A stretch of DNA of 64,000 bases from JBDSZL01 sp039925145 (GTDB lineage Bacteria; Acidobacteriota; Vicinamibacteria; Vicinamibacterales; SCN-69-37), in the NCBI GenBank assembly GCA_039925145.1, contig JBDSZL010000054.1:1-64000 (forward strand), read 5' to 3'. Shown piece by piece: positions 42,353-50,647 of this stretch. The notes under the pieces were generated by a model, which was not told the origin of the DNA, ran no database searches, and saw only the letters and a program-made list of their open reading frames with translations. The translations under genes were made by a program, and so were the position numbers. Numbering within the stretch: the stretch's first letter is position 1; each line of letters begins with the position of its first letter.

Positions 42353-43141
42353 GTGAGAATCTGGGACGTCTCGCCGGGGTATCTCAACCGGCAGAGCCTG
42401 CTGGGCGAGCACCGCGAGCTCCACGGCCTCTACAACATCCTCGTCCTGGGCAAGACGGGGTACAGCCGTCACCCCGAGACGCTTCGATGGGTCGGATGCG
42501 TGTCCGGTCTCGTGAGACGTCACGCCTTGCTCGTCGCGGAGATGCACCTGCGAACCTACCGCGATCGCACGCCGCTGGCCGTGACGGCCAATGAGTTGCG
42601 GTGGCCTGGGTCGTTCGTCACCTCCACCGTGAATCAGTTCCTCCTACTCGCGGCGAAGTATCAGGCAAAAGACGGCGGCCGGCTTGCGTTGCCCCGGAAC
42701 GTGCAGAGCTTGTGGGCGCAGCACAAGTACTCGGTCCTGGCGCGCGACCCGGCACTGTATCGCGAGATCGGTCGGCGCGTTGCGGGAGCGCGCCGGACCG
42801 CCTCGCTCGCGGGACTGGCTGAGGAGCTGACGCAGACTCTCAGAGAGCCACCATCCGATCGCTTCCTGCTCACCGCCGCGGAGCACATGTGGGGCTATGT
42901 CGCGAAGCACGCGAGCGGCGCGGAGCGAGCCGACGCGCGAACGTCGACGGCGCGGCTGATGGGCGTGACGCGTGACGTGGCGACTCGCGTGAAAGAGCCG
43001 TACCTGCTCGCCTCGACGGCGCTGTCTGAATTGGCGGGTTGGGGGATGGTCGCCGCGGGCGTGCCGGCCCGCGGTGCTGATGTGGACTGGCGGCTGTTGC
43101 CCGCCAGTCCACATCGCTCACGTCAACGGTGTTCTAGCTGA
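42353..43141 (+). CDS. Pyrimidine-dimer glycosylase-like (Pyr_excise) and DUF1722 protein
   Basis: The 262-residue protein starts at GTG 42353. The N-terminal part, MRIWDVSPGYLNRQSLLGEH with RELHGLYNILVL and RHPETLRWVG, matches the Pyr_excise family that includes T4 endonuclease V. Residues about 115-200, AQHKYSVLARDPALYREIGR then AAEHMWGYVAKH, match DUF1722. The pair suggests DNA repair, but activity of the combined protein is not established as far as I know. It converges on the sugar isomerase-like gene with an 8-bp overlap of 3' ends. Confidence 0.75.
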   Translation: MRIWDVSPGYLNRQSLLGEHRELHGLYNILVLGKTGYSRHPETLRWVGCVSGLVRRHALLVAEMHLRTYRDRTPLAVTANELRWPGSFVTSTVNQFLLLAAKYQAKDGGRLALPRNVQSLWAQHKYSVLARDPALYREIGRRVAGARRTASLAGLAEELTQTLREPPSDRFLLTAAEHMWGYVAKHASGAERADARTSTARLMGVTRDVATRVKEPYLLASTALSELAGWGMVAAGVPARGADVDWRLLPASPHRSRQRCSS

Positions 43142-44243
43142 GCAGATTCACCAGGTTGCGATGGCTGGTCGCGATGGCGACGAGCGAGCCGCCGGGCCAG
43201 TTGGCCGCCCCATCCTGCTCGACGAAGAAGTGCTCGAGGCCCGAGGTCTTCCATTGCTCGAAGATCGGCTTGTAGTCGATCTCACCTGCACCAATCGGCA
43301 CTGGTCCGCCCGTGACGGCCGGTGCCCCACCGGCCCGACCGCCACCGCCCGCGCCACCAGTGCGCTGGCCGCCACCCGGTGCACCGCCGCCGCGCGGAGC
43401 GCCGGCGGCTGGCGCCGCGCCACCCGGTGCCGGAGGGGCGGCTGCCGGAGCCGCGGCAGTTGCTGCCGCGGGTGCGGGAGGCGCCGCCGCCATGGTCTTG
43501 AACCGTTCTGTCTGCGTGTCTTGCGCCGCCTGCAGCGCGAGGATGTCCTTGACGTGCCACATCTTGATCCGCCCGGCGTACCGCGAGAACCAGTCGCTCG
43601 GGTTCTGACCCGCGACCCGCGCCCAGCCGAGGTCGATTTCAAACGTCACCAGGCTCGGGTCGGTACCGGTGATGAACAGGTCCATGCCCTTCTTGCCGCC
43701 GCCCACATCGAAGAACTCGTCGCGATGACTGTGAAAGGCGAGGCCAATCTTGCGCGCCTTCAGTTTCGTGGCGATGGTGTTGAACTCGTCGGCGACCTTC
43801 TTCCAGCCGTCCGCCGTCGTGGGCGTGGCTGGCAGCGAGGGAACCGTGATGTATTGGTGGCCAATCGTCTCGGCGATGTGTATCTGTGTGTCCAGATCGG
43901 TGCGCAGCGTCGCGAGACTGATGTGGGAGCTGGGCGCCGTGAGCTTCAGCCTGTCGAGCGTCGCGCGGATCTGTTCGGGCGTGCGCCCGCCGTAGCCGGC
44001 GAACTCGATGACCTTGTAGCCGACCTTGGCCACGCTCTCGAGCGCCTGGTCCAGGTTCTGGTCGACCAGTTCCCGCACGGTGTACAACTGCAGGCCGATG
44101 CCGGCGACGCCGGGTTTGGTGGCGGCAGCCGCCGGGGCCGGCTCGGCGCCCCACACCGGGGTGCTGACGCCGACAGCCACCGCTCCCGCGGCGACGCCCG
44201 CCGCCCGTTCCAGAAAGCCACGCCGATTCAAACTCGTTTCCAT
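43134..44243 (-). CDS. Tat-exported sugar phosphate isomerase/epimerase-like protein
   Basis: From ATG 44243 the protein is 369 residues. It has a twin-arginine signal (LNRRGFLERAAG) and an AP-endonuclease-2/xylose-isomerase-like TIM barrel: GIGLQLYTVRELVD, GYKVIEFAGYGG, KIGLAFHSHRDEF, TFEIDLGWARVAGQ, IKMWHVKDI and HFFVEQDGA. Between about residues 245 and 310 there is a low-complexity Pro/Ala/Gly-rich insertion just after the His of the metal site. Such exported barrels are frequent in Acidobacteriota and Planctomycetes, with unknown substrates. Function not assigned. Confidence 0.8.
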   Translation of the reverse strand: METSLNRRGFLERAAGVAAGAVAVGVSTPVWGAEPAPAAAATKPGVAGIGLQLYTVRELVDQNLDQALESVAKVGYKVIEFAGYGGRTPEQIRATLDRLKLTAPSSHISLATLRTDLDTQIHIAETIGHQYITVPSLPATPTTADGWKKVADEFNTIATKLKARKIGLAFHSHRDEFFDVGGGKKGMDLFITGTDPSLVTFEIDLGWARVAGQNPSDWFSRYAGRIKMWHVKDILALQAAQDTQTERFKTMAAAPPAPAAATAAAPAAAPPAPGGAAPAAGAPRGGGAPGGGQRTGGAGGGGRAGGAPAVTGGPVPIGAGEIDYKPIFEQWKTSGLEHFFVEQDGAANWPGGSLVAIATSHRNLVNLLS

Positions 44244-44400
44244 CGTTTCTCTCTCCACGGGCCCCGCGCGGCAGGGCCAAACCTGTTGCTGATGCACGGT
44301 AGGCTACGCCTTTTCAGCGCAGCGAGGCAAGGCGGGACGCGTGCGAAGGACCGCCGCGTCCGCGCATCCTGCATCCCCTCGTGTGCTGCGGGATGACCTG

Positions 44401-45219
44401 TTACCGGTGATTGCGCAACCGCCGCTCGGCTGGTCCGTCGTACCGGTGCGCCTCGGGGTCGATGAGTCTCACCGGTTCGTGCCGCTCGTGCTCCTCGAGC
44501 GCATGCGCGACCAGCCCGGGCACACGCGAGATGATCAGGAGCGCCTCGGCGATGCCCGGTGCGAGTCCGAGGTCCCCGCATACCGCAGCAATCGCGCCGT
44601 CGATGTTAATCGGCAGCAATTGATCCTCGAGAGCTGGATGGCGTGAGAGGGCCTGTTCGAGCGCGCGCAGGTACTGTGTGTACAGTGCGTCTACTTCCAG
44701 TTCGAGCGCCATCTGCAGGAGCCGTGTGACGCGCGGGTCGGTTGTGTGCACCTGTTGACCGAACCCGGGCGGTGGAATCTGATCGGTCTGCACCAGCTGT
44801 TCGACCATCTCCGTGGCGGCTGTGGCCAGCAGCAGGCTCGATCCCGCGAGGTCGAGTCCCTCCTCGAGGAGAGTGCGGCAGCGCGCGGCGCCGCCGTAAT
44901 GTGGCCCGAAGCTGAGGATGCCCGCCGCCACGGCGCCCTGAAGGGTCGCGCCGGTGCTCGAGCTGTACCGCGCGGCGAGCGTGGGCGGCGCCAGCACGCC
45001 ATGGTCGATGAACCCGGTCAACATCGCGTTGACCAGTCGCGAAATCGACGGCGACGGCAGCTCGCCGGTGAGCAGCAGGTAGAGCGCGTCGGCGAACGAG
45101 ACGCGGCCCATGAGCTCATCGATCGGATACCCGCGCACGAGCACCTGGTTCGCCTCAACCGCCGTGAGTGCCGTCGTCCAGGTCTCGCGCGTTGAAGGTC
45201 CACTTCCTTTAGGTGCCAT
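44401..45219 (-). CDS. Citrate synthase/citryl-CoA lyase-like protein with altered active site
   Basis: From ATG 45219 the 272-residue protein has the citrate synthase small/large-domain sequence in short form: FADALYLLLTGELPS, TLQGAVAAGILSFGPHYGGA, DPRVTRLLQMA and PINIDGAIAAV. The His in GPHYGG and the Asp in NIDG correspond to active-site positions. Where citrate synthases and citryl-CoA lyases read GFGH, this protein reads GFGQQVH, so the second catalytic His appears replaced by Gln. It overlaps upp by 11 bp and is probably co-transcribed with it. Substrate unknown. Confidence 0.75.
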   Translation of the reverse strand: MAPKGSGPSTRETWTTALTAVEANQVLVRGYPIDELMGRVSFADALYLLLTGELPSPSISRLVNAMLTGFIDHGVLAPPTLAARYSSSTGATLQGAVAAGILSFGPHYGGAARCRTLLEEGLDLAGSSLLLATAATEMVEQLVQTDQIPPPGFGQQVHTTDPRVTRLLQMALELEVDALYTQYLRALEQALSRHPALEDQLLPINIDGAIAAVCGDLGLAPGIAEALLIISRVPGLVAHALEEHERHEPVRLIDPEAHRYDGPAERRLRNHR

Positions 45220-45829
45220 ATAGTCGGTCTCCGAAATCCCCCAGGCCTGGCAGGATGAACTTCTGCGAATTGAGTTCACGATCGATCGCCGATGTGTAGA
45301 TGGCCATCCCTGGGGCAGCCGCCTCGACGGCCCGCAACCCCTCGGGCGCAGCCACGAGACAGAGCAGCCGAATGTCTCTGGCTCCGACCGACCGCAGCAG
45401 CGCCACCGTCGCGCACGCACTGCCGCCGGTGGCCAGCATGGGATCAATCACGAGCACCGTCGTCGTACTCCGGATCGGCGGCAGTTTGAGGTAATAGCGC
45501 CCCGCGACGGCCGTGTGCTCGTCCCGCTCGAGACCAACATGCCCGACGCGTGCGTCGGGCAGTAACTGCAGGACCGCATCGAGCATGCCCAGACCTGCCC
45601 GGAGCACCGGCACCACGACGATGTCGGTTCGCAGGCGCGAGCCTGTCGTACGCTCGAGCGGCGTCTCGACGCTCACCGGATCGGCTGGAAGATCCGACGT
45701 GGCGTGCAGCGTCACGACAACGCTCAGCCGGTGCGCGAGATGACGGAACTGGCCGTGGTCGGTTGTCTTGCTGCGAAGCTGGAGGAGCGCGTCCTGTGCG
45801 ATGGGATGATCCACCAGGTGCACTGACAC
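45209..45829 (-). CDS. upp: Uracil phosphoribosyltransferase
   Basis: Upp makes UMP from uracil and PRPP. The PRPP loop is VLVIDPMLATGGSA, and the C-terminus GLGDFGDRLYGT is the family's uracil-binding end. The frame is open to 45844, but GTG 45829 gives 206 residues, close to the usual 208, and lies at the expected start site of a TATAGT -10 box. It diverges from hpt, so pyrimidine and purine salvage share one control region. Confidence 0.95.
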   Translation of the reverse strand: MSVHLVDHPIAQDALLQLRSKTTDHGQFRHLAHRLSVVVTLHATSDLPADPVSVETPLERTTGSRLRTDIVVVPVLRAGLGMLDAVLQLLPDARVGHVGLERDEHTAVAGRYYLKLPPIRSTTTVLVIDPMLATGGSACATVALLRSVGARDIRLLCLVAAPEGLRAVEAAAPGMAIYTSAIDRELNSQKFILPGLGDFGDRLYGT

Positions 45830-45835
45830 GTAGGA

Positions 45836-45841
45836 ACTATA
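45836..45841 (-). promoter_or_regulatory. -10 box of upp
   Basis: The minus strand reads TATAGT (five of six consensus bases). The start 7 nt downstream coincides with GTG 45829. No clear -35. Confidence 0.4.
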
Positions 45842-45906
45842 CACGGAAGCGACTAAGATCGGCCCGTGGCTGGCTGCGCCCGCCGCTGACGCGCCGCACC
45901 CATCCG

Positions 45907-46440
45907 ATGTCCCACGTGCTGATCGACTCGCCGGCGCTCGAGCACCGCATTGCGCAGCTCGCCCGCGAGCTGCGGCATGATGCCGGGCCGGCCACCTCGC
46001 TGCATCTGGTGGCCGTGCTGAAAGGCGCGTTCGTCTTCCTCGCGGATCTGCTTCGCGCGATGGAGGGGCCAGTGACGTGCGACTTCATCGCCTTGTCGAG
46101 TTACGGCGGCCGAACGTCGACCTCCGGTGAGGTGCGCGTGACGAAGGATCTGGACGAAGCGGTCGCCGGCCGCGACGTCGTCATCATCGAAGATATCGTC
46201 GACACAGGCGTGACCTTGACGTACCTGCAGGACATCCTGCGGGCGCGCGGCCCCAGGTCGTTGAGAACCATGTGCCTGCTGAGCAAGCCGTCGCGCCGAC
46301 AGGTCGACGTGCCCGTGGATTACATCGGCTTCACCATCGACGACCGCTTCGTCGTCGGCTATGGCCTGGACTTCGACGAGCGGTTCCGTAACCTGCCCCA
46401 CATCGTGACCCTGGACGAAGACGAACAGGAGCTCACGTGA
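45907..46440 (+). CDS. hpt: Hypoxanthine phosphoribosyltransferase
   Basis: From ATG 45907 the protein is 177 residues, the family size. The PRPP-binding motif is VVIIEDIVDTGVTL, with LKGAFVFLADLLRAM and DFIALSSYGGRTSTSGEV upstream and the purine-binding FVVGYGLDFDERFRNLP near the end. It salvages hypoxanthine and guanine. The open frame extends to 45550 antisense to upp, which is not credible. It overlaps deoC by 4 nt. Confidence 0.96.
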   Translation: MSHVLIDSPALEHRIAQLARELRHDAGPATSLHLVAVLKGAFVFLADLLRAMEGPVTCDFIALSSYGGRTSTSGEVRVTKDLDEAVAGRDVVIIEDIVDTGVTLTYLQDILRARGPRSLRTMCLLSKPSRRQVDVPVDYIGFTIDDRFVVGYGLDFDERFRNLPHIVTLDEDEQELT

Positions 46441-47129
46441 CCGGGCCGATCAGGCCGGAGCTCGCACGCGTCGCGTCTCTGATTGACCACACGCTTCTCA
46501 AGCCAGACGCCACGCGACGACACATCGATCAACTGTGCGACGAAGCGGCACACTCGGGCTTCGCCACCGTGTGCGTGAACCCGGTCTGGGTCGGCCTCTG
46601 CACCACACGGCTCTCCGCTACCCCAGTCGTCGTGTGTTCGGTCGTCGGTTTCCCCCTAGGCGCCACGACCGGGGACGTCAAGGTGTTCGAAGCCACGCGG
46701 GTGATTGCCCATGGGGCACGCGAGCTGGACATGGTGATCGACATCGGTGCGCTGAGGAACGGCGAGTGGCTGGTCGTTGAGCGAGACATCTCGGCAGTGG
46801 CAGCGGTCTGCGGCGCGGCTGCCGCGCGGCTCAAGGTCATCATCGAAACGGCCCTCCTGACGGAGGCGGAAAAGGTCGCCGCCTGCCAGATCGCGGTCGG
46901 CGCCGGCGCGGACTTTGTGAAGACATCCACCGGATTCTGGCCCGGTGGCGCAACCGTGGCCGACGTAAGGCTGATGCGCCAGACCGTCGGACCCGCGGTC
47001 GGCGTGAAGGCCGCCGGCGGCATTCGGGATCTCGCCACGCTGCGCGCGATGGTCGATGCGGGCGCGACGCGTATCGGATGCAGCGCGAGCCTCGCGATCC
47101 TCAGCGAAATGGGAGACACGTCCGCGTGA
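46437..47129 (+). CDS. deoC: Deoxyribose-phosphate aldolase
   Basis: DeoC cleaves 2-deoxyribose-5-phosphate to glyceraldehyde-3-phosphate and acetaldehyde. The 230-residue TIM barrel starts at GTG 46437 (GTGA overlap with hpt). Family sequence includes LIDHTLLKPDAT, VVGFPLGATTGDVK, KVIIETALLTEAEK, KTSTGFWPGGAT and the Schiff-base Lys in VGVKAAGGIRD. With hpt and upp it forms a nucleoside salvage cluster. Confidence 0.96.
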   Translation: MTGPIRPELARVASLIDHTLLKPDATRRHIDQLCDEAAHSGFATVCVNPVWVGLCTTRLSATPVVVCSVVGFPLGATTGDVKVFEATRVIAHGARELDMVIDIGALRNGEWLVVERDISAVAAVCGAAAARLKVIIETALLTEAEKVAACQIAVGAGADFVKTSTGFWPGGATVADVRLMRQTVGPAVGVKAAGGIRDLATLRAMVDAGATRIGCSASLAILSEMGDTSA

Positions 47130-48226
47130 ACGCCGTCACGCTCGATCAACTGGGCTGGGATGAGGGGTGGGCCCACGCGTTCGACGCCCTCACCGCGGTC
47201 GACAAGACCTCCGAGCTCGTGCCCGGCCGGGTCGTGCTCGAACACAATCACGTGTACCGGGTGCTCACCAGGCAGGGCGAACAGCTGGCCGAGTCGGCCG
47301 GACGGATGAAACACCGCGCCGAAGGCCGGCATCAGCTGCCCGTGGTGGGTGACTGGGTGGCGTTGCGTTTCGACACGGGCGGCGCGCGGGTCCACATCCG
47401 CGAGGTGCTGCCCCGGCGCACGTCGTTCTCACGCAAAGCAGCCGGCAGGGGCACCGAGCAGCAGGTCCTTGCCGCCAACGTCGATCTGGTCTTCATCGTC
47501 TTTGGTCTCGATAACCCCGTGAACGCCAGAAGCATCGATCGCTATCTCGTCGTCGCCAAGCGCAGCGGCGCCACACCCGTCATCGTTCTCAATAAGGCGG
47601 ATCTCGTGGCGGACCCAGCGGCGGCCCTGGAGGAGGCCAAGGCAGCGGCTGGATCGGTGCCGGTGCATGCGGTCAGCAGTCACGCCGGGTGGCGCCTCGA
47701 CACGCTCGAACAGTACCTGTCGCGGGGGCGCACCGTGGCGCTTCTCGGACCTTCTGGTGTCGGCAAGTCGTCCCTGGTGAACCGGTTGGTCGAGCGAGAG
47801 CTCCTTCCCACCGGAGAAGTGCGTGAATGGGATGCGCGCGGCCGCCACACCAGCGTTCATCGACAACTGGTGGTGCGGGAGCGAGGCGGGTTGATCATCG
47901 ACACACCGGGGATGCGCGAACTGCAGCTGTGGGAGACGGACGCGGTCAGTGACACCTTCGAAGATCTGCAGGCAATCGCCGCGTCGTGCCGCTTCAGAGA
48001 CTGCCGCCATGAGAGCGAGCCGGGATGTGCCGTCAAGGCGGCCGTCGACGCGGGGCTCTGTGAGGCCTTGCGTGTCGAGAGCTATCTCAAGCTCCAACGT
48101 GAGCAAGAGGCGATGGAGCGCAAGCGCGAGGAGCGCGGCCAGATCGAAGAGAAGCGGCAGAGCAAGAGCGTGCATCGCGCGATGCGACAGATGACCGACG
48201 AGCGCGCGCGGCGCGGCGGCACTTGA
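47126..48226 (+). CDS. rsgA: Ribosome small-subunit GTPase RsgA
   Basis: RsgA (YjeQ) is a circularly permuted GTPase that checks 30S subunit maturation. From GTG 47126 the protein is 366 residues. Order of motifs: OB-fold, G4 VLNKADL, then G1 GPSGVGKSS, G3 IDTPGMREL, and the C-terminal zinc knuckle CRFRDCRHESEPGC. An end region rich in Lys/Arg/Glu follows. Coupled to deoC by a GTGA overlap and to the next gene by TTGA. Confidence 0.96.
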   Translation: MNAVTLDQLGWDEGWAHAFDALTAVDKTSELVPGRVVLEHNHVYRVLTRQGEQLAESAGRMKHRAEGRHQLPVVGDWVALRFDTGGARVHIREVLPRRTSFSRKAAGRGTEQQVLAANVDLVFIVFGLDNPVNARSIDRYLVVAKRSGATPVIVLNKADLVADPAAALEEAKAAAGSVPVHAVSSHAGWRLDTLEQYLSRGRTVALLGPSGVGKSSLVNRLVERELLPTGEVREWDARGRHTSVHRQLVVRERGGLIIDTPGMRELQLWETDAVSDTFEDLQAIAASCRFRDCRHESEPGCAVKAAVDAGLCEALRVESYLKLQREQEAMERKREERGQIEEKRQSKSVHRAMRQMTDERARRGGT

Positions 48227-49410
48227 CAGCCAGGACCTTGGATCGCGCCCTCCTGGGAGGTGCATGTCTCGCGTCGTGCGCTGCAGCCATCGCGTTCGTC
48301 GGGTGCCACGGCGCGTCCGACACGATCTCTATCGATCGCACCGCTATCGAATTGACGCTGGTGAAAGATGGAACGCTTCAGGTGTCGGAGCACATCGAGT
48401 TCCGTGCGTTGACCGACGATGCCGTCTTCCAACGTGAGGTCCGCCAGACAAGGGTTGACCGGCTGACCTTCGTGTCCGCCACCCTCGACGGACGGGGAGG
48501 GGAGGATGCGAACAGAGCGTTGCGGGTGCGTGATGGCGACGCGCTAACCGTTCGGTGGTCGTTGCCAGAAGGGTCGCGTGGAACCGCGCACGCCGTCGAC
48601 CTCCGATACATTGGGTTGGGCGCCGTGGCGCTGCGTGAGAGTCGGGGTTTTCTCGAGTGGCACGTGCTGCCCGTCGCACCAGGAGTGGGCACCGCCGCCG
48701 CGCACCTACGGCTTACGTTGCCGGCCGCCGCGCAGGAACTTGGGCCGACCGGCATCGCGCAGGCCGGATGGACTGTCGTCCGGGAGGCTCACGGCATCAG
48801 TGCGCAAAAGGCGCCGGTTTCGGATGAACCGACCCGGATGATCGCGGAGTTCTCGATCGACCCTCAGGCGATCGCGATGCCGGCGTGGCAGACGGCCCAG
48901 GATCAGCGAAGCGAATTTGCGCTCGCATTCGTGTCGGGCGCGCTGTTCGTGCTCGTCACGGGCGCGGGTGTGATCTGGATCGTCTGGTTCCAGCATCCCA
49001 GAATTCGTGTGCCGGCCGGGCACGACTTGGACGGCCCGTCACTGACGGCCGAGCTCACCGCTGCGCTGCAACGGCCACCCGTGCGATGGACGACGCGCGC
49101 TGGGCGGGTGGAGCGTCTCGAGCTCGAACGGTCGGGGCTGCTCGATCCGGATCGCGTCGACACGGCACGCGGCCTCCGCATCGGAGGGCACGCGGTGGCC
49201 GTCTTCGGGCTCGGCTGCGCGGTGGTCTCTGGGCTGGTGCTCGAACGCTACGACTGGTGGGCGCAGCTGGTGCCAGCCAGCATTCTCATCGTTGCGGCCA
49301 TGCTGCTCGTGGCCGCTCGTCGCCTGGGGGTTTTCACCGAGCGCGGCGAGCGGACGCGCGCCATCGCCAGATCCGGCGCGGGCGGCGATCGTTCAGCCCC
49401 CCGGTCCTGA
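48223..49410 (+). CDS. Membrane protein with DUF2207-like exterior domain
   Basis: The 395-residue protein starts at TTG 48223, overlapping the rsgA stop. A signal-like helix (about 9-27) leads to an exterior beta-rich domain: IELTLVKDGTLQVSEHIEFR and SLPEGSRGTAHAVDLRYIGL, as in DUF2207 proteins. Then come a membrane helix (about 228-248), a cytoplasmic region with a winged-helix feel and two more helices (about 318-337, 345-365). No enzymatic motif. It converges on the FAD reductase gene 14 bp away. Confidence 0.6.
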   Translation: MTARTLDRALLGGACLASCAAAIAFVGCHGASDTISIDRTAIELTLVKDGTLQVSEHIEFRALTDDAVFQREVRQTRVDRLTFVSATLDGRGGEDANRALRVRDGDALTVRWSLPEGSRGTAHAVDLRYIGLGAVALRESRGFLEWHVLPVAPGVGTAAAHLRLTLPAAAQELGPTGIAQAGWTVVREAHGISAQKAPVSDEPTRMIAEFSIDPQAIAMPAWQTAQDQRSEFALAFVSGALFVLVTGAGVIWIVWFQHPRIRVPAGHDLDGPSLTAELTAALQRPPVRWTTRAGRVERLELERSGLLDPDRVDTARGLRIGGHAVAVFGLGCAVVSGLVLERYDWWAQLVPASILIVAAMLLVAARRLGVFTERGERTRAIARSGAGGDRSAPRS

Positions 49411-49424
49411 TTGCGCGCGGCGCG

Positions 49425-50588
49425 TCAGTACACGTCGCGCTTATAGCGGCGGCTCTTCTTCAGTGCCGAGACGTACTCTTTGGCCTGGTCAGGCGTGCGG
49501 CCGCCGGCCGTTTCGACGATGGCGTGGAGCTCGCGGTCCACATCGGCCGCCATGCGGGCCTTGTCGCCACACACGAAGAACTCGGCCCCCGCCTCGAGCC
49601 AGGCCCAGATGTCGCGGGCGTTTTCGCGCATGCGGTGCTGCACATAGATCTTGTGATCCTGATCGCGCGAGAAGGCCGTGTCGAGCCGGAGAAACCCGTC
49701 GCGCTCGTAGGCCGCCAGTTCGGTGCCGTAATAGAAGCCACTGGCGCGATGCTGCTCGCCGAAGAACAGCCAGTTGGGACCGGTCGCGCCAGCCGCCCGA
49801 CGCTCCTCGAGAAACGCGCGAAATGGCGCGATGCCGGTACCGGGGCCCACCATGATCATGGGCGTCGACGGATCGGCCGGCATGGCAAAGTGCACCTGCT
49901 GATTCTGCAGATACATCTCCGCTGTGGCACCGATGGGCCATCGGTCGTTGATCCAGGTGGAGCTCAATCCCAGCCGTTCGCGTCCGCGGATCGTGAACCG
50001 CACCGAGATCACGAGCGCGTGCACCTGGTCCGGATGGGCACGCTGGCTGGACGCAATGGAATACAGCCGGGGCAGTAGCGATCGCAGCGTGTCCACGAGC
50101 TCGGCGGGCGAGATCTCGATGCCCGGGTGCGACTCGAGGACGTCGAGCACGTCGTGCGAGTCGGGGCCGCTGAGATACTGCTTCAACTGCGCCGTGTTTG
50201 CGGGCTCGAGCAGCGGCGCCAGATCCCCCGCACCACGACCGGCCAGCAGTTCGAGCAGGCGGCGGCTTGGCGCCGCCACACTGTACCGGGTCGCCAGGGC
50301 GTCCAGGAGCGTGGTCGGCGGCTCGTCGGCAGCGCCAACCGGCTCATCGCCCGACGCCCCGATGGCCCGGACGATACGCTCGATCAGCGCGGGATCGTTG
50401 TGAGCATGGATGCCGAGTGCGTCGCCAGGCAGATAGTCGACCGACGCCAGCTCGAGACCGATCTCGTGATGGCAGGTGTGCTTCTCTGATTCCGCGCCGG
50501 TAACCAGCTGACTCGCCAGGTGGCGTCCGCGGAAGACTTGTTTGTGCTCGCGCCGGCTGGCCGCGGGAGCGGTGACCTGTTGTTCCAC
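49425..50588 (-). CDS. CysJ-like FAD/NADPH oxidoreductase without flavodoxin domain
   Basis: The 387-residue protein starts at GTG 50588. It corresponds to the FAD- and NADPH-binding half of sulfite reductase flavoprotein/cytochrome P450 reductase: FAD motif RLYSIASS, pyrophosphate loop GPGTGIAPFRAFLEERR, FFGEQHRASGFYYG, CGDKARMAADV and the C-terminal RYKRDVY. The N-terminal FMN domain is absent. It lies 59 bp downstream of nuoN on the same strand and may be read with the complex I operon, which lacks its own NADH module. A separate ferredoxin/flavodoxin or hemoprotein partner is also possible. Confidence 0.87.
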   Translation of the reverse strand: MEQQVTAPAASRREHKQVFRGRHLASQLVTGAESEKHTCHHEIGLELASVDYLPGDALGIHAHNDPALIERIVRAIGASGDEPVGAADEPPTTLLDALATRYSVAAPSRRLLELLAGRGAGDLAPLLEPANTAQLKQYLSGPDSHDVLDVLESHPGIEISPAELVDTLRSLLPRLYSIASSQRAHPDQVHALVISVRFTIRGRERLGLSSTWINDRWPIGATAEMYLQNQQVHFAMPADPSTPMIMVGPGTGIAPFRAFLEERRAAGATGPNWLFFGEQHRASGFYYGTELAAYERDGFLRLDTAFSRDQDHKIYVQHRMRENARDIWAWLEAGAEFFVCGDKARMAADVDRELHAIVETAGGRTPDQAKEYVSALKKSRRYKRDVY

Positions 50589-50647
50589 GCTTCAGTGTAC
50601 CCGTCCACACTCGCGGACTCAGCGGCGAGCGCCTGTTCGAGACCGTC

